Below, one piece after another: positions 37,073 through 46,091 of a stretch of DNA of 64,000 nucleotides. Positions within the stretch are counted from its first letter, which is position 1. Every line of letters begins with the position of its first letter. The position numbers and the translations under genes were made by a program. The notes beneath the pieces are model-generated. The model saw nothing but the letters and a program-made list of their open reading frames with translations, did no database searches and was not told the DNA's origin. Source of the DNA: Tsuneonella mangrovi (GTDB lineage Bacteria > Pseudomonadota > Alphaproteobacteria > Sphingomonadales > Sphingomonadaceae); NCBI RefSeq assembly GCF_002269345.1, contig NZ_CP022889.1:2046001-2110000 (forward strand), given 5' to 3'.

Positions 37073-37563
37073 GCAACGAGGCCGATTGGCAGTTGCGGAC
37101 CTTTCGCACAGGCGACATGGGATTGATCACCGCCCGCCAGTCGATCCTCTACGGTGAAGGCTATGGCTGGGGTCGGTCGATGGAGGCGCTGATCGGCGAG
37201 ATATCCAGCGCGTTCCTGCGCAATTTCAAGGATGGTCGCGAGCAATGCTGGATCGCCGAGCGCGACGGCCAGATGCTAGGCGCAGTCTTCCTCGTCGAGG
37301 ACGATGCCGAAACCGCGCGCCTGCGCCTGCTCCATGTCGAACCCGAAGCGCGCGGGATGGGCATTGGCAGCGCGCTGGTCCATCAGTGCACGGACTTTGC
37401 CCGTGAGGCGGGTTACCACCGGATCGTGCTCTGGACCCACGCAGTGCTGCACAGCGCGCGGCGGCTTTACGCTGCGGAAGGATACGTGCTCACGGGCAGC
37501 GAAACCCATGACGATTTCGGCAAGCCCGAAGTCAGCGAACACTGGCTGCTCGAACTCGCCTAA
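37069..37563 (+). CDS. GNAT-family N-acetyltransferase
   Basis: 164-residue GNAT protein resembling the C-terminal half of MarR-GNAT fusion proteins. It starts [20 protein letters not shown] with a YGWG motif, has the acetyl-CoA-binding segment [20 protein letters not shown] (about 104-123) and ends with a C-terminal motif [19 protein letters not shown]. The substrate is not identified; the MarR half is absent. ATG 37069 overlaps the rbfA stop. It ends the operon, with its stop 3 bases into the convergent yceI gene. Confidence 0.9.
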   Translation: MSNEADWQLRTFRTGDMGLITARQSILYGEGYGWGRSMEALIGEISSAFLRNFKDGREQCWIAERDGQMLGAVFLVEDDAETARLRLLHVEPEARGMGIGSALVHQCTDFAREAGYHRIVLWTHAVLHSARRLYAAEGYVLTGSETHDDFGKPEVSEHWLLELA

Positions 37564-38186
37564 CCGGTGCGGTCAGGCACCATCCGTGCCTTGATCGTGA
37601 TATCGACATTGCGCCCTACGATCAGCGAATAGGCAGTCATCCCGAATTCTCGCCGGTCGATCGTGGTGGTTGCAGTGAACGAAATCGGCTCGGCTCCCTG
37701 CATGTCCTTCGGAGGACGATCGAACGCCACGGATAACGTCTCGGGCCGGGTAACTCCGCGTGCGGTGAGGGTGCCCGATACTTGCGCTTCGCGGGGACTT
37801 GTCAGCTTCATGCTGTCGCCGACGAAACGGATCGTGGAATACTTGTCGACCCAGAAAAACTTGTCGCTCTTGAGCCGCTTGAGCGTGACCGAATCGCCTG
37901 CAATCAGGGCCCGTGCATCGAGCGTAACGTCGAGTTTGATGTCCCGTGGATCACCGGGCACCAACGAGATGCTGCCGCTCATCTTGGGAAACCCGGCGTC
38001 CTTGTGGCCGAGGAAGAAGAACGCCACTCGCGCGGAGACGTCGCTCCCTTCGGGATCGAGCGAATAGTGATGCGAAACCGGCGTCGCCGCAATCAGCAGC
38101 AGGGCCGGCAACACGGCGATGGAACGCAAACTGGATCTCCCCGATGCATACTGACGGCGACAAACCTGCGGATTGTGCGCTGCCAT
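37560..38186 (-). CDS. YceI-family periplasmic lipid-binding protein
   Basis: 208-residue YceI-like protein. A signal-like N-terminus (RSIAVLPALLLIAATPVSHH, about 22-41) precedes the lipocalin-like barrel with HYSLDPEGSDVSARVAFF, KYSTIRFVGDSMKL, GTLTARGVTRPETL and IDRREFGMTAYSLIVGRNVD. The family binds polyisoprenoid or other lipids in the periplasm. ATG 38186 has GGAAGG just upstream; a longer frame to 38234 overlaps tdk. It is divergent from tdk with 40 bases between, so the two promoters must overlap. Confidence 0.92.
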   Translation of the reverse strand: MAAHNPQVCRRQYASGRSSLRSIAVLPALLLIAATPVSHHYSLDPEGSDVSARVAFFFLGHKDAGFPKMSGSISLVPGDPRDIKLDVTLDARALIAGDSVTLKRLKSDKFFWVDKYSTIRFVGDSMKLTSPREAQVSGTLTARGVTRPETLSVAFDRPPKDMQGAEPISFTATTTIDRREFGMTAYSLIVGRNVDITIKARMVPDRTG

Positions 38187-38226
38187 GCTTCCTTCCAATG
38201 ACCGAACGGGCCTATGCGTTCCCTGA

Positions 38227-38802
38227 ATGGCCAAGCTCTATTTCTATTATGCGAGCATGAACGCAGGCAAGAGCAGCACGCTGCTGCAGGCTGCGTTCAA
38301 CTATGGCGAGCGCGATATGCGAGTCAGCCTGTGGACGGCTGCGATCGATGACCGGCCCGGGTTCGGCGCGATTTCCAGCCGGATCGGCCTCGCCAGCGAT
38401 GCGCACCGGTTCCAGGCGGACACCGACATCGCCGGGCGGGTGCTTGAGGAACACGAGGAGGCCGAACTTGCCTGCGTGCTGGTCGACGAAGCACAGTTCC
38501 TCACAAGGGAGCAGGTCTGGCAACTCGCCGGACTGGCCGACCGGCACGGCATCCCGGTGGTGTGCTACGGCCTGCGGACCGATTTCCAGGGCGAGCTGTT
38601 CCCCGGTTCGGCTGCTCTGCTCGGGATTGCCGATGCACTCGTCGAGCTCAAGGCGGTGTGCCACTGCGGGCGCAAGGCGACGATGAACTTGCGGGTCGAT
38701 GCCAGCGGTAAGGCGGTGAAGCAGGGCGCGCAGACCGAGATCGGCGGCAACGACCGCTATGTCGCGCTGTGCCGCAAGCATTTCACTCAGGCGCTGCAAT
38801 GA
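38227..38802 (+). CDS. tdk: Thymidine kinase
   Basis: 191-residue type II thymidine kinase. P-loop ASMNAGKSS (about 9-17), the Walker B/lasso motif LVDEAQFL (about 86), YGLRTDFQGELFPGS, and zinc-binding cysteines in VCHCGRKA (two Cys) and ALCRKHF (Cys/His) are visible. It phosphorylates thymidine for salvage. Its stop overlaps the start of the following acetyltransferase gene (ATGA). Confidence 0.96.
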   Translation: MAKLYFYYASMNAGKSSTLLQAAFNYGERDMRVSLWTAAIDDRPGFGAISSRIGLASDAHRFQADTDIAGRVLEEHEEAELACVLVDEAQFLTREQVWQLAGLADRHGIPVVCYGLRTDFQGELFPGSAALLGIADALVELKAVCHCGRKATMNLRVDASGKAVKQGAQTEIGGNDRYVALCRKHFTQALQ

Positions 38803-39338
38803 CCGACGACCGGCTCTATGTTGCGCTGAGCAGCGGAGACCTGAAGCTGGTCCCTCTCGCCGAGGAACATCGCGAGCCGTTGCGGAAAGCCTGCGCCGAA
38901 GACCGGGAGATCTGGCAGATCTACGGCAATTCCTATCTTGGCGATGCGTTCGATGCGAATTTCGACCGCCTGGTCGGCAATCTCGATCGCCGTGGATACG
39001 CCATAGTCGAAAATGGCGTGCTCGTCGGGATGACTGCATGGCTGGCCTACGGCGAGCCGGGCTGGTCGATCGAAATCGGCAACACCTATTATATCCCTTC
39101 GAAGCGCGGCACCGGGCTGAACCGGCGGGTTAAGGCACTGATGCTCGATCATGCCTTCGCGTGCGGGCTGATGCGGGTCGTGTTCAAGGTCGATGCGGTC
39201 AACGCCCGGTCGCGCGCGGCGGTGCTCAAGCTCGGCTGCACAGAGGAAGGCACGATGCGCCGCGAACGTGTCACGTGGAACGGACGGGTGCGCGATACCG
39301 TGATCTTTTCAGTCCTTGCCGACGAATGGGCTGGTTGA
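38799..39338 (+). CDS. GNAT-family acetyltransferase (RimJ/RimL-like)
   Basis: 179-residue GNAT protein with the RimJ/RimL type pattern: LKLVPLAEEHREPLRKACAE near the start, WSIEIGNTYYIPSKRGTGLN (acetyl-CoA loop, about 88-107), and AVLKLGCTEEGTMRRER near the end. Such proteins acetylate protein N-termini or small amines; the target is unknown. It is translationally coupled to tdk. Acetyl-CoA-loop sequence RGTGLNRR departs from the standard Q/R-x-x-G-x-G/A only in its tail. Confidence 0.88.
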   Translation: MTDDRLYVALSSGDLKLVPLAEEHREPLRKACAEDREIWQIYGNSYLGDAFDANFDRLVGNLDRRGYAIVENGVLVGMTAWLAYGEPGWSIEIGNTYYIPSKRGTGLNRRVKALMLDHAFACGLMRVVFKVDAVNARSRAAVLKLGCTEEGTMRRERVTWNGRVRDTVIFSVLADEWAG

Positions 39339-39366
39339 GCGGGGAAAGGCACCCTATCTCCTGCCC

Positions 39367-40050
39367 ATGTCCGATACTCTCCAGCTCGCTATCCTGCTGA
39401 TTCCCTGCCTGATCGTGTCGATCGTGTTCCACGAGGTCGCGCACGGCTACTCGGCGCTACTGCTCGGCGATCCGACCGCGCAGGAGCGACGGCGGCTGTC
39501 GCTTAACCCGCTGCGCCACGTCGACCCGGTGGGCACGCTGCTGGTGCCCGGCGCGCTGGCGCTGTTCGGCGGGCCGGTATTCGGCTGGGCCAAGCCCGTT
39601 CCGGTCAACTTCCGCCGCCTGTCAAACCCGCGCGTCGGCATGATGCTGGTCGCGGCGGCTGGTCCGATGACGAATTTCGTATTGGCGGCGGTCGGTGCGG
39701 TGCTGCTGGGGCTCTATGCCGGCTCTTTCGGCCTTGCTGCGGCTGGCCCGGGTGCATGGTTCCCGACGATGATGCAGCTGTTCATCACGATCAACGTGTT
39801 CCTCGGCCTGTTCAACCTGCTGCCGCTGCCGCCGTTCGATGGATCGCACATCGTCGAAGGGCTGCTGCCGCGCTCGCTGGCGGCGCAATATGGCCAACTG
39901 CGCCAATTCGGGATGTTCCTGTTCGTTGCGCTGATCGCGGCAACCTGGGCGTTTCCACAATATGGCATTATCGAACACGTGGTCGGTCCGCCGGTGAACT
40001 GGGCGCTCGGGCACTACCTCGCGCTGGCGCAGGCGGTGGCCGGAAGGTGA
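39367..40050 (+). CDS. Site-2 protease family (M50) intramembrane metalloprotease
   Basis: 227-residue membrane zinc protease. The zinc motif HEVAHG is at about residue 23-28 in the first helix, and the third ligand lies in NLLPLPPFDGSHI (about 155). AAGPMTNFVLAAVGAVLLGL matches the conserved GPMxN segment. There is no PDZ domain, as in the minimal S2P group. Target membrane proteins are unknown. ATG 39367 is chosen over the longer frame since the first helix begins directly after it. Its stop overlaps the truB start (GTGA). Confidence 0.92.
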   Translation: MSDTLQLAILLIPCLIVSIVFHEVAHGYSALLLGDPTAQERRRLSLNPLRHVDPVGTLLVPGALALFGGPVFGWAKPVPVNFRRLSNPRVGMMLVAAAGPMTNFVLAAVGAVLLGLYAGSFGLAAAGPGAWFPTMMQLFITINVFLGLFNLLPLPPFDGSHIVEGLLPRSLAAQYGQLRQFGMFLFVALIAATWAFPQYGIIEHVVGPPVNWALGHYLALAQAVAGR

Positions 40051-41060
40051 ACGGCGCGAAGCCCGCCCCCAACGGCTGGCTGATCCTCGACAAGCCGCGC
40101 GGCCTTGGCTCGACCCAGGCGGTCGGGGCGGTCAAGCGCAACTTGCGCACCGGCGGATATGCCGGGACCAAGGTCGGCCACGGCGGCACGCTCGATCCGC
40201 TGGCCGAGGGAGTACTTCCGATTGCGCTGGGCGAAGCAACCAAGCTCGCCGGGCGGATGCTCGATAGCGACAAGATCTACGAATTCACGATCCAGTTCGG
40301 TGAACAGACCGATACCCTCGATGCCGAGGGCGAGGTTGTCGCGACAAGTCCATCATTTCCTTCACTGGAACAAGTCGAGGGTATCCTCCGACACTTCATC
40401 GGACCGATCCGACAGGTTCCCCCGAAATATTCCGCCCTGAAGATTGATGGACGGCGCGCATATGACCTCGCCCGGGCAGGCGAAGAAGTTGCCCTTGAAG
40501 CGCGGCAGGTAACCATACATTCGCTTAAGTATATTGGGTGCGTGGTGGAGGATGTGGAGAGCAGGGTCAGACGCAAGGAGCCGTCAGACCTCGGCGAGCG
40601 GATCGTCGAAAATCTCAACCGCAATGTCGCAAAGCGATGGCTTCGATCCATCTCTCTCCGGGCAAACGTCAGCAAGGGCACTTACATCCGCTCGCTTGCA
40701 CGCGATATCGCGCACGCCCTTGGAACGGTCGGCCACGTCACCTATCTCAGGCGCACCAAGGCCGGGCCGTTCAGCCAATCCCAAGCGATTTCGCTGGACT
40801 TGCTCGAGGAAATCGGTAAGGGCGCGGCGCTTGAAGACCATCTCCTGCCGTTGGAGGCGGGGCTGGACGGTATCCCGGCCCACGATCTCGATCCGGAAAG
40901 CGCGCAGGCGGTCCGCCAGGGCCGGGTCCTTTCCGGAATGCCCCATCCCGACGGGCTCCTGTTTGTGCGATCAGCCGGCGTGCCGGTCGCGTTGATGGAA
41001 GTCTCGCAGGGGACGGCGAAAGTCGTCAGGGGATTCAATTATCCCGATACCGCGGAGTAA
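40047..41060 (+). CDS. truB: TruB, tRNA pseudouridine-55 synthase
   Basis: 337-residue TruB that makes pseudouridine 55 in the T-loop of tRNAs. The catalytic aspartate is D50 in [32 protein letters not shown] and [19 protein letters not shown] are TruB signatures, and [19 protein letters not shown] is the third conserved block. Between the IHSLKYI strand and VSKGTYIR the protein has about 44 residues where E. coli TruB has about 12; see findings. GTG 40047 overlaps the protease stop. It precedes rpsO by 4 bases, a common pairing. Confidence 0.95.
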   Translation: MNGAKPAPNGWLILDKPRGLGSTQAVGAVKRNLRTGGYAGTKVGHGGTLDPLAEGVLPIALGEATKLAGRMLDSDKIYEFTIQFGEQTDTLDAEGEVVATSPSFPSLEQVEGILRHFIGPIRQVPPKYSALKIDGRRAYDLARAGEEVALEARQVTIHSLKYIGCVVEDVESRVRRKEPSDLGERIVENLNRNVAKRWLRSISLRANVSKGTYIRSLARDIAHALGTVGHVTYLRRTKAGPFSQSQAISLDLLEEIGKGAALEDHLLPLEAGLDGIPAHDLDPESAQAVRQGRVLSGMPHPDGLLFVRSAGVPVALMEVSQGTAKVVRGFNYPDTAE

Positions 41061-41064
41061 GAGA

Positions 41065-41334
41065 ATGTCGGTTACCGCCGAAGCAAAGACGAAGATCATC
41101 AAGGACAACGCCCAGACCAAGGGCGATACCGGTTCGCCGGAAGTGCAGGTCGCTATCCTGACCGAGCGCATCCGCAACCTGACCGAACACTTCAAGGACC
41201 ACCATAAGGACAATCACTCGCGTCGCGGACTTCTGATGATGGTCAACAAGCGCCGTAGCCTGCTCGCCTATCTCAAGAAGAAAGACGTCGAGCGGTACAA
41301 CGCGCTGATCGCGAAGCTGGGTCTCCGCAAGTGA
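41065..41334 (+). CDS. rpsO: Ribosomal protein uS15
   Basis: 89-residue S15, a primary 16S rRNA-binding protein. [39 protein letters not shown] and [20 protein letters not shown] are the full conserved sequence, and length is exact for the family. It is followed by a hairpin terminator and, 262 bases later, by pnp, an order conserved from E. coli. Confidence 0.98.
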   Translation: MSVTAEAKTKIIKDNAQTKGDTGSPEVQVAILTERIRNLTEHFKDHHKDNHSRRGLLMMVNKRRSLLAYLKKKDVERYNALIAKLGLRK

Positions 41335-41344
41335 CGTGATGCTT

Positions 41345-41368
41345 CGGCCCGCCATCGGCGGGCCGTTT
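41345..41368 (+). terminator. Terminator after rpsO
   Basis: Nine-base perfect arms CGGCCCGCC and GGCGGGCCG around ATC, followed by TTT. The short T-run suggests partial termination, leaving some readthrough into pnp. Confidence 0.75.
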
Positions 41369-41379
41369 AGCATCGCGAC

Positions 41380-41400
41380 ATCCCGGACTTGATCCGGGAT
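41380..41400. repeat. Palindromic extragenic element 1
   Basis: ATCCCGGA and TCCGGGAT arms around CTTGA. The text resembles dispersed palindromes seen between genes in many alphaproteobacteria. It lies directly after the rpsO terminator. Confidence 0.6.
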
Positions 41401-41434
41401 CTCGTGCCGTTCGAGCCGAGATCGAAATCAAGCG

Positions 41435-41454
41435 ATCCCAGCTTTCGCTGGGAT
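41435..41454. repeat. Palindromic extragenic element 2
   Basis: ATCCCAGC and GCTGGGAT arms around TTTC, followed by GAC. It forms a pair with the element at 41380-41400 in the rpsO-pnp gap; both share ATCCC ends and the wider sequence GATCTCGTGCCG between them is also typical of such composite repeats. Confidence 0.6.
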
Positions 41455-41596
41455 GACGATTGAGAGTTTTGGCATCCTTCGCAATCCGGCGAGGGGGCCC
41501 GGGGTCAAGCAAGGCCCCTTACCGGACCGGGACGGCTTACCCGGAATATGAGAGGCCCCATGACGCAATGTGGCGCATGGGTCAGAAGGAAAATCA

Positions 41597-43882
41597 ATGT
41601 TCGACACGAAAACTGTATCGCTGGAGTGGGGCGGAAAGACCCTCACTCTGGAAACGGGCCGTATTGCCCGCCAGGCCGATGGCGCGGTGCTCGCGACCTA
41701 CGGCGAAACCGTAGTGCTGTGCGCCGTTACCGCCGCCAAGAGCGTCAAGGAAGGCCAGGACTTCTTCCCGCTCACCGTGCACTACCAGGAAAAATTCTCG
41801 TCGGCCGGGCGCATACCGGGCGGCTTCTTCAAGCGCGAACGTGGCGCGACCGAGAAGGAAACGCTCACAAGCCGCCTGATCGACCGCCCCGTGCGGCCGC
41901 TGTTCCCTGAAGGGTTCTACAACGAAATCAACGTGATCGCGCAGGTCTTCAGCTATGATGGGGAGACCGAGCCCGATATCGTGGCGATGATCGCCGCGTC
42001 GGCCGCGCTGACCATCTCGGGCGTTCCGTTCATGGGCCCGATCGGCGCGGCACGCGTCGGCTTCAAGGATGGCGAATACATCCTCAATCCGAAGCAGAAC
42101 ACTGCGCTGGCGGAAGACGGCAAGCTCGACCTCGTGGTCGCCGCGACGCAGGACGCGGTGATGATGGTCGAATCCGAGGCCAAGGAACTGACCGAGGAAG
42201 AGATGCTCGGTGCGGTGATGTTCGCGCATGACAGCATCAAGCCGGTTATCGGTGCGATCGTCGAGCTGGCCGAAAAGGCCGCGAAGGATCCGTGGGAAGT
42301 TGCCGCGCAAGACGGCAACGCCGACATGAAGGCCGCAATCAAGGCGATGATCGGTGACGATATCGCCAAGGCCTACAAGCTGACCGACAAGTCGGCTCGC
42401 TCGGACGCGCTCAACGCGGCGCGCGAGACGGTCAAGGCGCACTACGCGTCGGACGAGTTCGACGGCCAGCAGCGGATGACTGCGATCAAGCTGACCAAGA
42501 AGCTCGAAGCCGAAATCGTCCGTGGTGCCATCATCAAGGACGGCACCCGTATCGACGGTCGCAAACTCGATCAGGTCCGCCCGATCGAAGCGATGGTCGG
42601 CGTTCTGCCGCGCGCTCACGGTTCGTCGCTGTTCACCCGCGGCGAAACGCAGGCGCTTTGCTCGACCACTCTCGGCACCAAGGATGCCGAGCAGATGATC
42701 GACAGCCTCGAGGGGCTCAGCTACGAGCGCTTCATGCTGCACTACAACTTCCCGCCCTATTCGGTCGGTGAAGTGGGCCGCTTCGGTGCGCCGTCGCGTC
42801 GCGATGTCGGCCACGGCAAGCTCGCGTGGCGTGCGCTGCACAACGTGCTGCCGAGCCACGACGACTTCCCGTACACGATCCGCGTGCTGTCGGATATCAC
42901 CGAGTCGAACGGCTCGAGCTCGATGGCGACCGTCTGCGGCGGCTGCCTTTCGATGATGGACGCAGGCGTTCCGATCGAGCGCCCGGTGTCGGGCATTGCG
43001 ATGGGCCTGATCCTCGAAGGCAAGGACTTTGCGGTCCTCAGCGACATCCTGGGCGATGAAGATCACCTGGGCGACATGGACTTCAAGGTGGCAGGCACCG
43101 AAGCGGGCATCACCAGCCTGCAGATGGACATCAAGATCGCCGGCATCACCAAGGAGATCATGGAAAAGGCGCTCGATCAGGCCAAGGCCGGCCGTGCGCA
43201 CATCCTCGGCGAAATGCACAAGGCACTGGGTTCGGCCCGTACCGAAGTCAGCAAGCACGCTCCGCGCATCGAGACGATCCAGATCGACAAGTCGAAGATC
43301 CGTGACGTCATCGGCACCGGCGGCAAGGTGATCCGCGAGATCGTCGCCGAGACCGGCGCCAAGGTCGACATCGACGACGAAGGCGTGATCAAGATCTCCT
43401 CGTCCGACCTCGACCAGATCGAAGCCGCCAAGAAGTGGATCCTCGGCATCGTCGAGGAACCCGAAATCGGCAAGATCTACAACGGCAAGGTCGTCAACAT
43501 CGTCGACTTCGGTGCGTTCGTGAACTTCATGGGTGGCAAGGACGGCCTCGTCCACGTTTCCGAAATGAAGAACGAGCGCGTCGAGAAGCCGACCGACGTC
43601 GTGTCGGAAGGCCAGGAAGTGAAGGTCAAGGTCCTCGAGATCGACAATCGCGGCAAGGTCCGCCTGTCGATGCGCGTGGTCGACCAGGAAACCGGCGAAG
43701 AGCTGGAAGACACCCGTCCGCCGCGCGAACCGCGCGGTGACCGTGGCCCGCGCGGCGGCGGCGACCGTCGCGGCGGTCGTGGTGGCGATCGTGATCGCGG
43801 TCCGCGCCGCGATCGTGGCGGGCGCGACGGCGGCAACGACGGGGGCGGTGAAGCCCACGTGCCGGACTTCCTGAAGGACTGA
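41597..43882 (+). CDS. pnp: Polynucleotide phosphorylase
   Basis: 761-residue 3'-to-5' phosphorolytic exoribonuclease. Two RNase PH domains are present (first at about 10-140 with [20 protein letters not shown]; second at about 320-500 with [16 protein letters not shown] and [17 protein letters not shown]), then a KH domain ([19 protein letters not shown]) and an S1 domain ([20 protein letters not shown]). The C-terminus is an unusual Gly/Arg/Asp-rich tail of about 50 residues ([19 protein letters not shown]), likely disordered and RNA-binding. ATG 41597 has AAGGA upstream. The gene is followed by a strong terminator. Confidence 0.97.
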   Translation: MFDTKTVSLEWGGKTLTLETGRIARQADGAVLATYGETVVLCAVTAAKSVKEGQDFFPLTVHYQEKFSSAGRIPGGFFKRERGATEKETLTSRLIDRPVRPLFPEGFYNEINVIAQVFSYDGETEPDIVAMIAASAALTISGVPFMGPIGAARVGFKDGEYILNPKQNTALAEDGKLDLVVAATQDAVMMVESEAKELTEEEMLGAVMFAHDSIKPVIGAIVELAEKAAKDPWEVAAQDGNADMKAAIKAMIGDDIAKAYKLTDKSARSDALNAARETVKAHYASDEFDGQQRMTAIKLTKKLEAEIVRGAIIKDGTRIDGRKLDQVRPIEAMVGVLPRAHGSSLFTRGETQALCSTTLGTKDAEQMIDSLEGLSYERFMLHYNFPPYSVGEVGRFGAPSRRDVGHGKLAWRALHNVLPSHDDFPYTIRVLSDITESNGSSSMATVCGGCLSMMDAGVPIERPVSGIAMGLILEGKDFAVLSDILGDEDHLGDMDFKVAGTEAGITSLQMDIKIAGITKEIMEKALDQAKAGRAHILGEMHKALGSARTEVSKHAPRIETIQIDKSKIRDVIGTGGKVIREIVAETGAKVDIDDEGVIKISSSDLDQIEAAKKWILGIVEEPEIGKIYNGKVVNIVDFGAFVNFMGGKDGLVHVSEMKNERVEKPTDVVSEGQEVKVKVLEIDNRGKVRLSMRVVDQETGEELEDTRPPREPRGDRGPRGGGDRRGGRGGDRDRGPRRDRGGRDGGNDGGGEAHVPDFLKD

Positions 43883-43903
43883 TCCTTCGAGCCAATCACG
43901 AAT

Positions 43904-43942
43904 GGGGCCGTGGAGAGCGATCTCTGCGGCCCCTTTCCTTTT
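43904..43942 (+). terminator. Rho-independent terminator after pnp
   Basis: GGGGCCG and CGGCCCC outer arms with an inner GAGA/TCTC pairing, followed by TTTCCTTTT. It lies 20 bases after the pnp stop. Confidence 0.88.
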
Positions 43943-43977
43943 GACGGGTCGCTCCCCGGCGTTCACAGGAGCGCGCG

Positions 43978-44658
43978 ATGATACCCCGCGAACACATTGC
44001 CACCGCTCGGATCCCCGGCGGAGACACGCTCGAGCTGGTGCGCCACGGGCGCGACTATGTCGTGATGCTCGGCCGCAACGAACTGATGGGCACGCGAATG
44101 CAGTTCAGCGAAGAGCAGCTGGCTCAGTTGACGCTCGAACGGCTCGCGACCGACGCGCCGCGCGTGTTGATCGGCGGCTATGGTCTCGGCTTTACGCTGC
44201 GCGCCGCGCTGCGATTGATGGGGCCGGATGGCTCGGTCATCGTGGCGGAGGTCGTGCCCGAGATCCTCGATTGGGCGCGCGGGCCAATGGCCGGGCTGAC
44301 CGGCGACAGCCTCTCCGACCCCCGCGCACGGATCGAGCTGTGCGACGTCGCGGCGTTGATCGACGACGCGATGGACGGCACCTCGCCGCCGTATGACGCG
44401 ATCCTGCTCGACGTCGACAACGGGCCCGACGGGATCGTGCGCGACGGTAACGAGCGGCTCTATACCCGAACAGGGATCGGCCGCGCGCGCGACGCGCTGG
44501 CGCCGGGAGGGGTGCTGGCGGTGTGGTCCGCTGCGCCCGACCCGAAATTCGCGCGCCGGCTGAAGGATGCCGGGTTCGATGTCGAGGAGAGGACCGTGCG
44601 TGCGCGGCCCAACAACAAGGGGCCGCGCCACACGATCTGGTTTGCGCGGCGGCGCTAG
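43978..44658 (+). CDS. Spermidine synthase-like methyltransferase-fold protein
   Basis: 226-residue protein resembling the spermidine/spermine synthase fold without the full active-site set. RVLIGGYGLGFTLRAAL (about 61-77) is the nucleotide/SAM-binding glycine loop, VIVAEVVPEILDWAR the acidic strand, and YDAILLDVDNGPDGIV the substrate-binding region; the final WSAAPDPKFARRLKDAG is common in this group. Whether it makes polyamines is doubtful; it is better called a spermidine synthase-like protein. Its last 4 bases overlap the convergent DUF1993 gene. Confidence 0.82.
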   Translation: MIPREHIATARIPGGDTLELVRHGRDYVVMLGRNELMGTRMQFSEEQLAQLTLERLATDAPRVLIGGYGLGFTLRAALRLMGPDGSVIVAEVVPEILDWARGPMAGLTGDSLSDPRARIELCDVAALIDDAMDGTSPPYDAILLDVDNGPDGIVRDGNERLYTRTGIGRARDALAPGGVLAVWSAAPDPKFARRLKDAGFDVEERTVRARPNNKGPRHTIWFARRR

Positions 44659-45179
44659 GCCAGGATGCGCGCGCGACCCATGAAGTCGCGCTTGCCAAGC
44701 GGCACGCCCTTCATGCGCAGGATGTCGTAGAACGTCGTCGCGTGGAAATAGAGGTTGGGCTGGGAGAAGCTCATCAGGAAATTCTGCCCCGTGAATTCCA
44801 TCAGCCGCTTGCCGCCCAGGACGAACGCGACAGTCTTGTCTGCAACCGCTTCGAGTTCTTCGGGCGTGACGTTGGCAAGGGCATCGAGGGTCGTAGCCAC
44901 TTCCTCGCGCATCGCGTCCCAGCTGTCTGCGATCTTGGTGAAGTCGGGAGAGAACTCGCCGGTCGGCAGCAGGCTGATGACGTAGGCCGAATGCACCCAG
45001 CAGCTGCGGATGTGCCACGGCAGGTTCCACATATCGTCGATCAGCCGCAGCCCGAGCATTTCCTCTTCGGTGATCCCGTGCTCATTGGCGTAGGCCTCGC
45101 CCTTGTCGATCATGCCGGGCAACGCGCCGACGGCTTGCTGGCAGTTGGGAACGAAGGCTTCGTAAAGCGAGAGTGCCAT
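44655..45179 (-). CDS. DUF1993 family protein
   Basis: 174-residue protein of the DUF1993 family, an all-helical four-helix-bundle type related in fold to DinB-like proteins. SLYEAFVPNCQQAVGALPGM at the start, MWNLPWHIRSCWVHSAYVIS, and LMEFTGQNFLMSFSQPNLYF followed by HATTFYDILR are characteristic, with histidines that could bind metal. Function is unknown. The upstream region carries three adjacent palindromes that may be operator sites; see the separate entry. Confidence 0.88.
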   Translation of the reverse strand: MALSLYEAFVPNCQQAVGALPGMIDKGEAYANEHGITEEEMLGLRLIDDMWNLPWHIRSCWVHSAYVISLLPTGEFSPDFTKIADSWDAMREEVATTLDALANVTPEELEAVADKTVAFVLGGKRLMEFTGQNFLMSFSQPNLYFHATTFYDILRMKGVPLGKRDFMGRARILA

Positions 45180-45204
45180 GAGATGATCCCTTGTAGTGGT
45201 CTGT

Positions 45205-45241
45205 CAGTCGACTGCTATCGCAGTGCGTTGCATACTGCAAC
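45205..45241. promoter_or_regulatory. Cluster of three palindromes upstream of the DUF1993 gene
   Basis: CAGTCGACTG (45205-45214), ACTGC-tatc-GCAGT (45211-45224) and GTTGCA-tac-TGCAAC (45227-45241) lie within 37 bases, starting 26 bases before the DUF1993 start. Perfect short palindromes so placed suggest a repressor or activator site. The last shares TGCAAC with the receptor upstream region at 9.2 kb. Confidence 0.45.
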
Positions 45242-45261
45242 TTAAGTATCGTCGCTGTAGC

Positions 45262-45296
45262 AAAGAAGAAGGCCGCACCCTCGATCAGGGGCGGCC
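45262..45296 (-). terminator. Terminator after gcrA
   Basis: On the minus strand GGCCGCCCCTGATCG folds with AGGGTGCGGCC, giving a GGCCGC/GCGGCC stem with inner CCCT/AGGG pairing, followed by TTCTTCTTT. It lies about 30 bases past the gcrA stop. Confidence 0.88.
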
Positions 45297-45327
45297 CTCT
45301 GCAAATAGCCGGAATGCGTCCCGATCG

Positions 45328-46017
45328 TCAGCGGACTCGCGGGCCGCCGAACGGCAAAGGCGGCGGGGGGCGGCGGGCACCGCGCGGCAGCTGTGCCTGG
45401 TAGGCCCGGCCGCAGTGTTCGACGCAATAAGGGAAGCCCGGGTTTACCGCTTCGCCGCAGAAGTGGAAGTCCGGCTCGCCCGGATGCCCCATCGGCCAGC
45501 GGCACACCCGGTCGTTGAGGTCGAGCAGGCTGGTCTTGTCGGCGATTTCGGGGCTCGGCTTGGCGGGCACCAAGCGGCGCGGCGGCGCGGGCGGAATCGG
45601 TGCCTGCTGGTCGCCGGGGCCCTGGCGCAGGAACCCGCCGGGGCCGACCGAGACGATCTTTGGCAGCTCGGGCGTCGGGTTGGGGAGCGGCTGCGACGGC
45701 GTGGCGCTGGCAGCCGACGGAGCCGGGCTCGCCGCTTTTTCCGAAGCCGTGCGTGGAGCAGCCGGCCTGGCGGGCGGAGGCGACGCCTTCTTGGTTGCTG
45801 GAGCCTTTGCAGCAGGCGCGGCCTTGGCTTTCTTCTTCTTCGGCTTCTCCTCGTGCGCCTTGACGGGAGAAGGGCGCGACTTGAGGCCAAGGCGGTGGGC
45901 CTTGCCGATCACCGCGTTGCGGCTCACACCGCCCAGTTCGTCGGCGATCTGGCTCGCGGTCGATCCGCTTTCCCACATCTTCTTCAGCGTCGCGATACGT
46001 TCGTCGGTCCAGCTCAT
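45328..46017 (-). CDS. gcrA: GcrA cell-cycle regulator
   Basis: 229-residue GcrA, a sigma-70 cofactor that in Caulobacter stimulates promoters containing CcrM-methylated GANTC sites. The N-terminal helix-turn-helix domain MSWTDERIATLKKMWESGST then GGVSRNAVIGKAHRLGLKSR is definitive. A long Lys/Ala/Pro-rich linker (about 55-150) leads to the C-terminal sigma-interacting domain with CRWPMGHPGEPDFHFCG and CVEHCGRAYQ, including Cys/His residues. The linker is longer than in Caulobacter GcrA. ATG 46017 is chosen over a TTG three codons upstream. Confidence 0.97.
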   Translation of the reverse strand: MSWTDERIATLKKMWESGSTASQIADELGGVSRNAVIGKAHRLGLKSRPSPVKAHEEKPKKKKAKAAPAAKAPATKKASPPPARPAAPRTASEKAASPAPSAASATPSQPLPNPTPELPKIVSVGPGGFLRQGPGDQQAPIPPAPPRRLVPAKPSPEIADKTSLLDLNDRVCRWPMGHPGEPDFHFCGEAVNPGFPYCVEHCGRAYQAQLPRGARRPPPPLPFGGPRVR

Positions 46018-46091
46018 CGGGTGCAATCAATTCCTGTTCGTCGGGCTTGCGCGCTTGCCAGCCGGAAAGCTTGGCCCTAGTCGCAAGGCAT

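Noticed and set aside
41594-43966. Long open frame antisense to pnp
   Set aside because: Same cause: antisense reading of a highly biased gene. The His/Asp/Val-rich translation has no family features.
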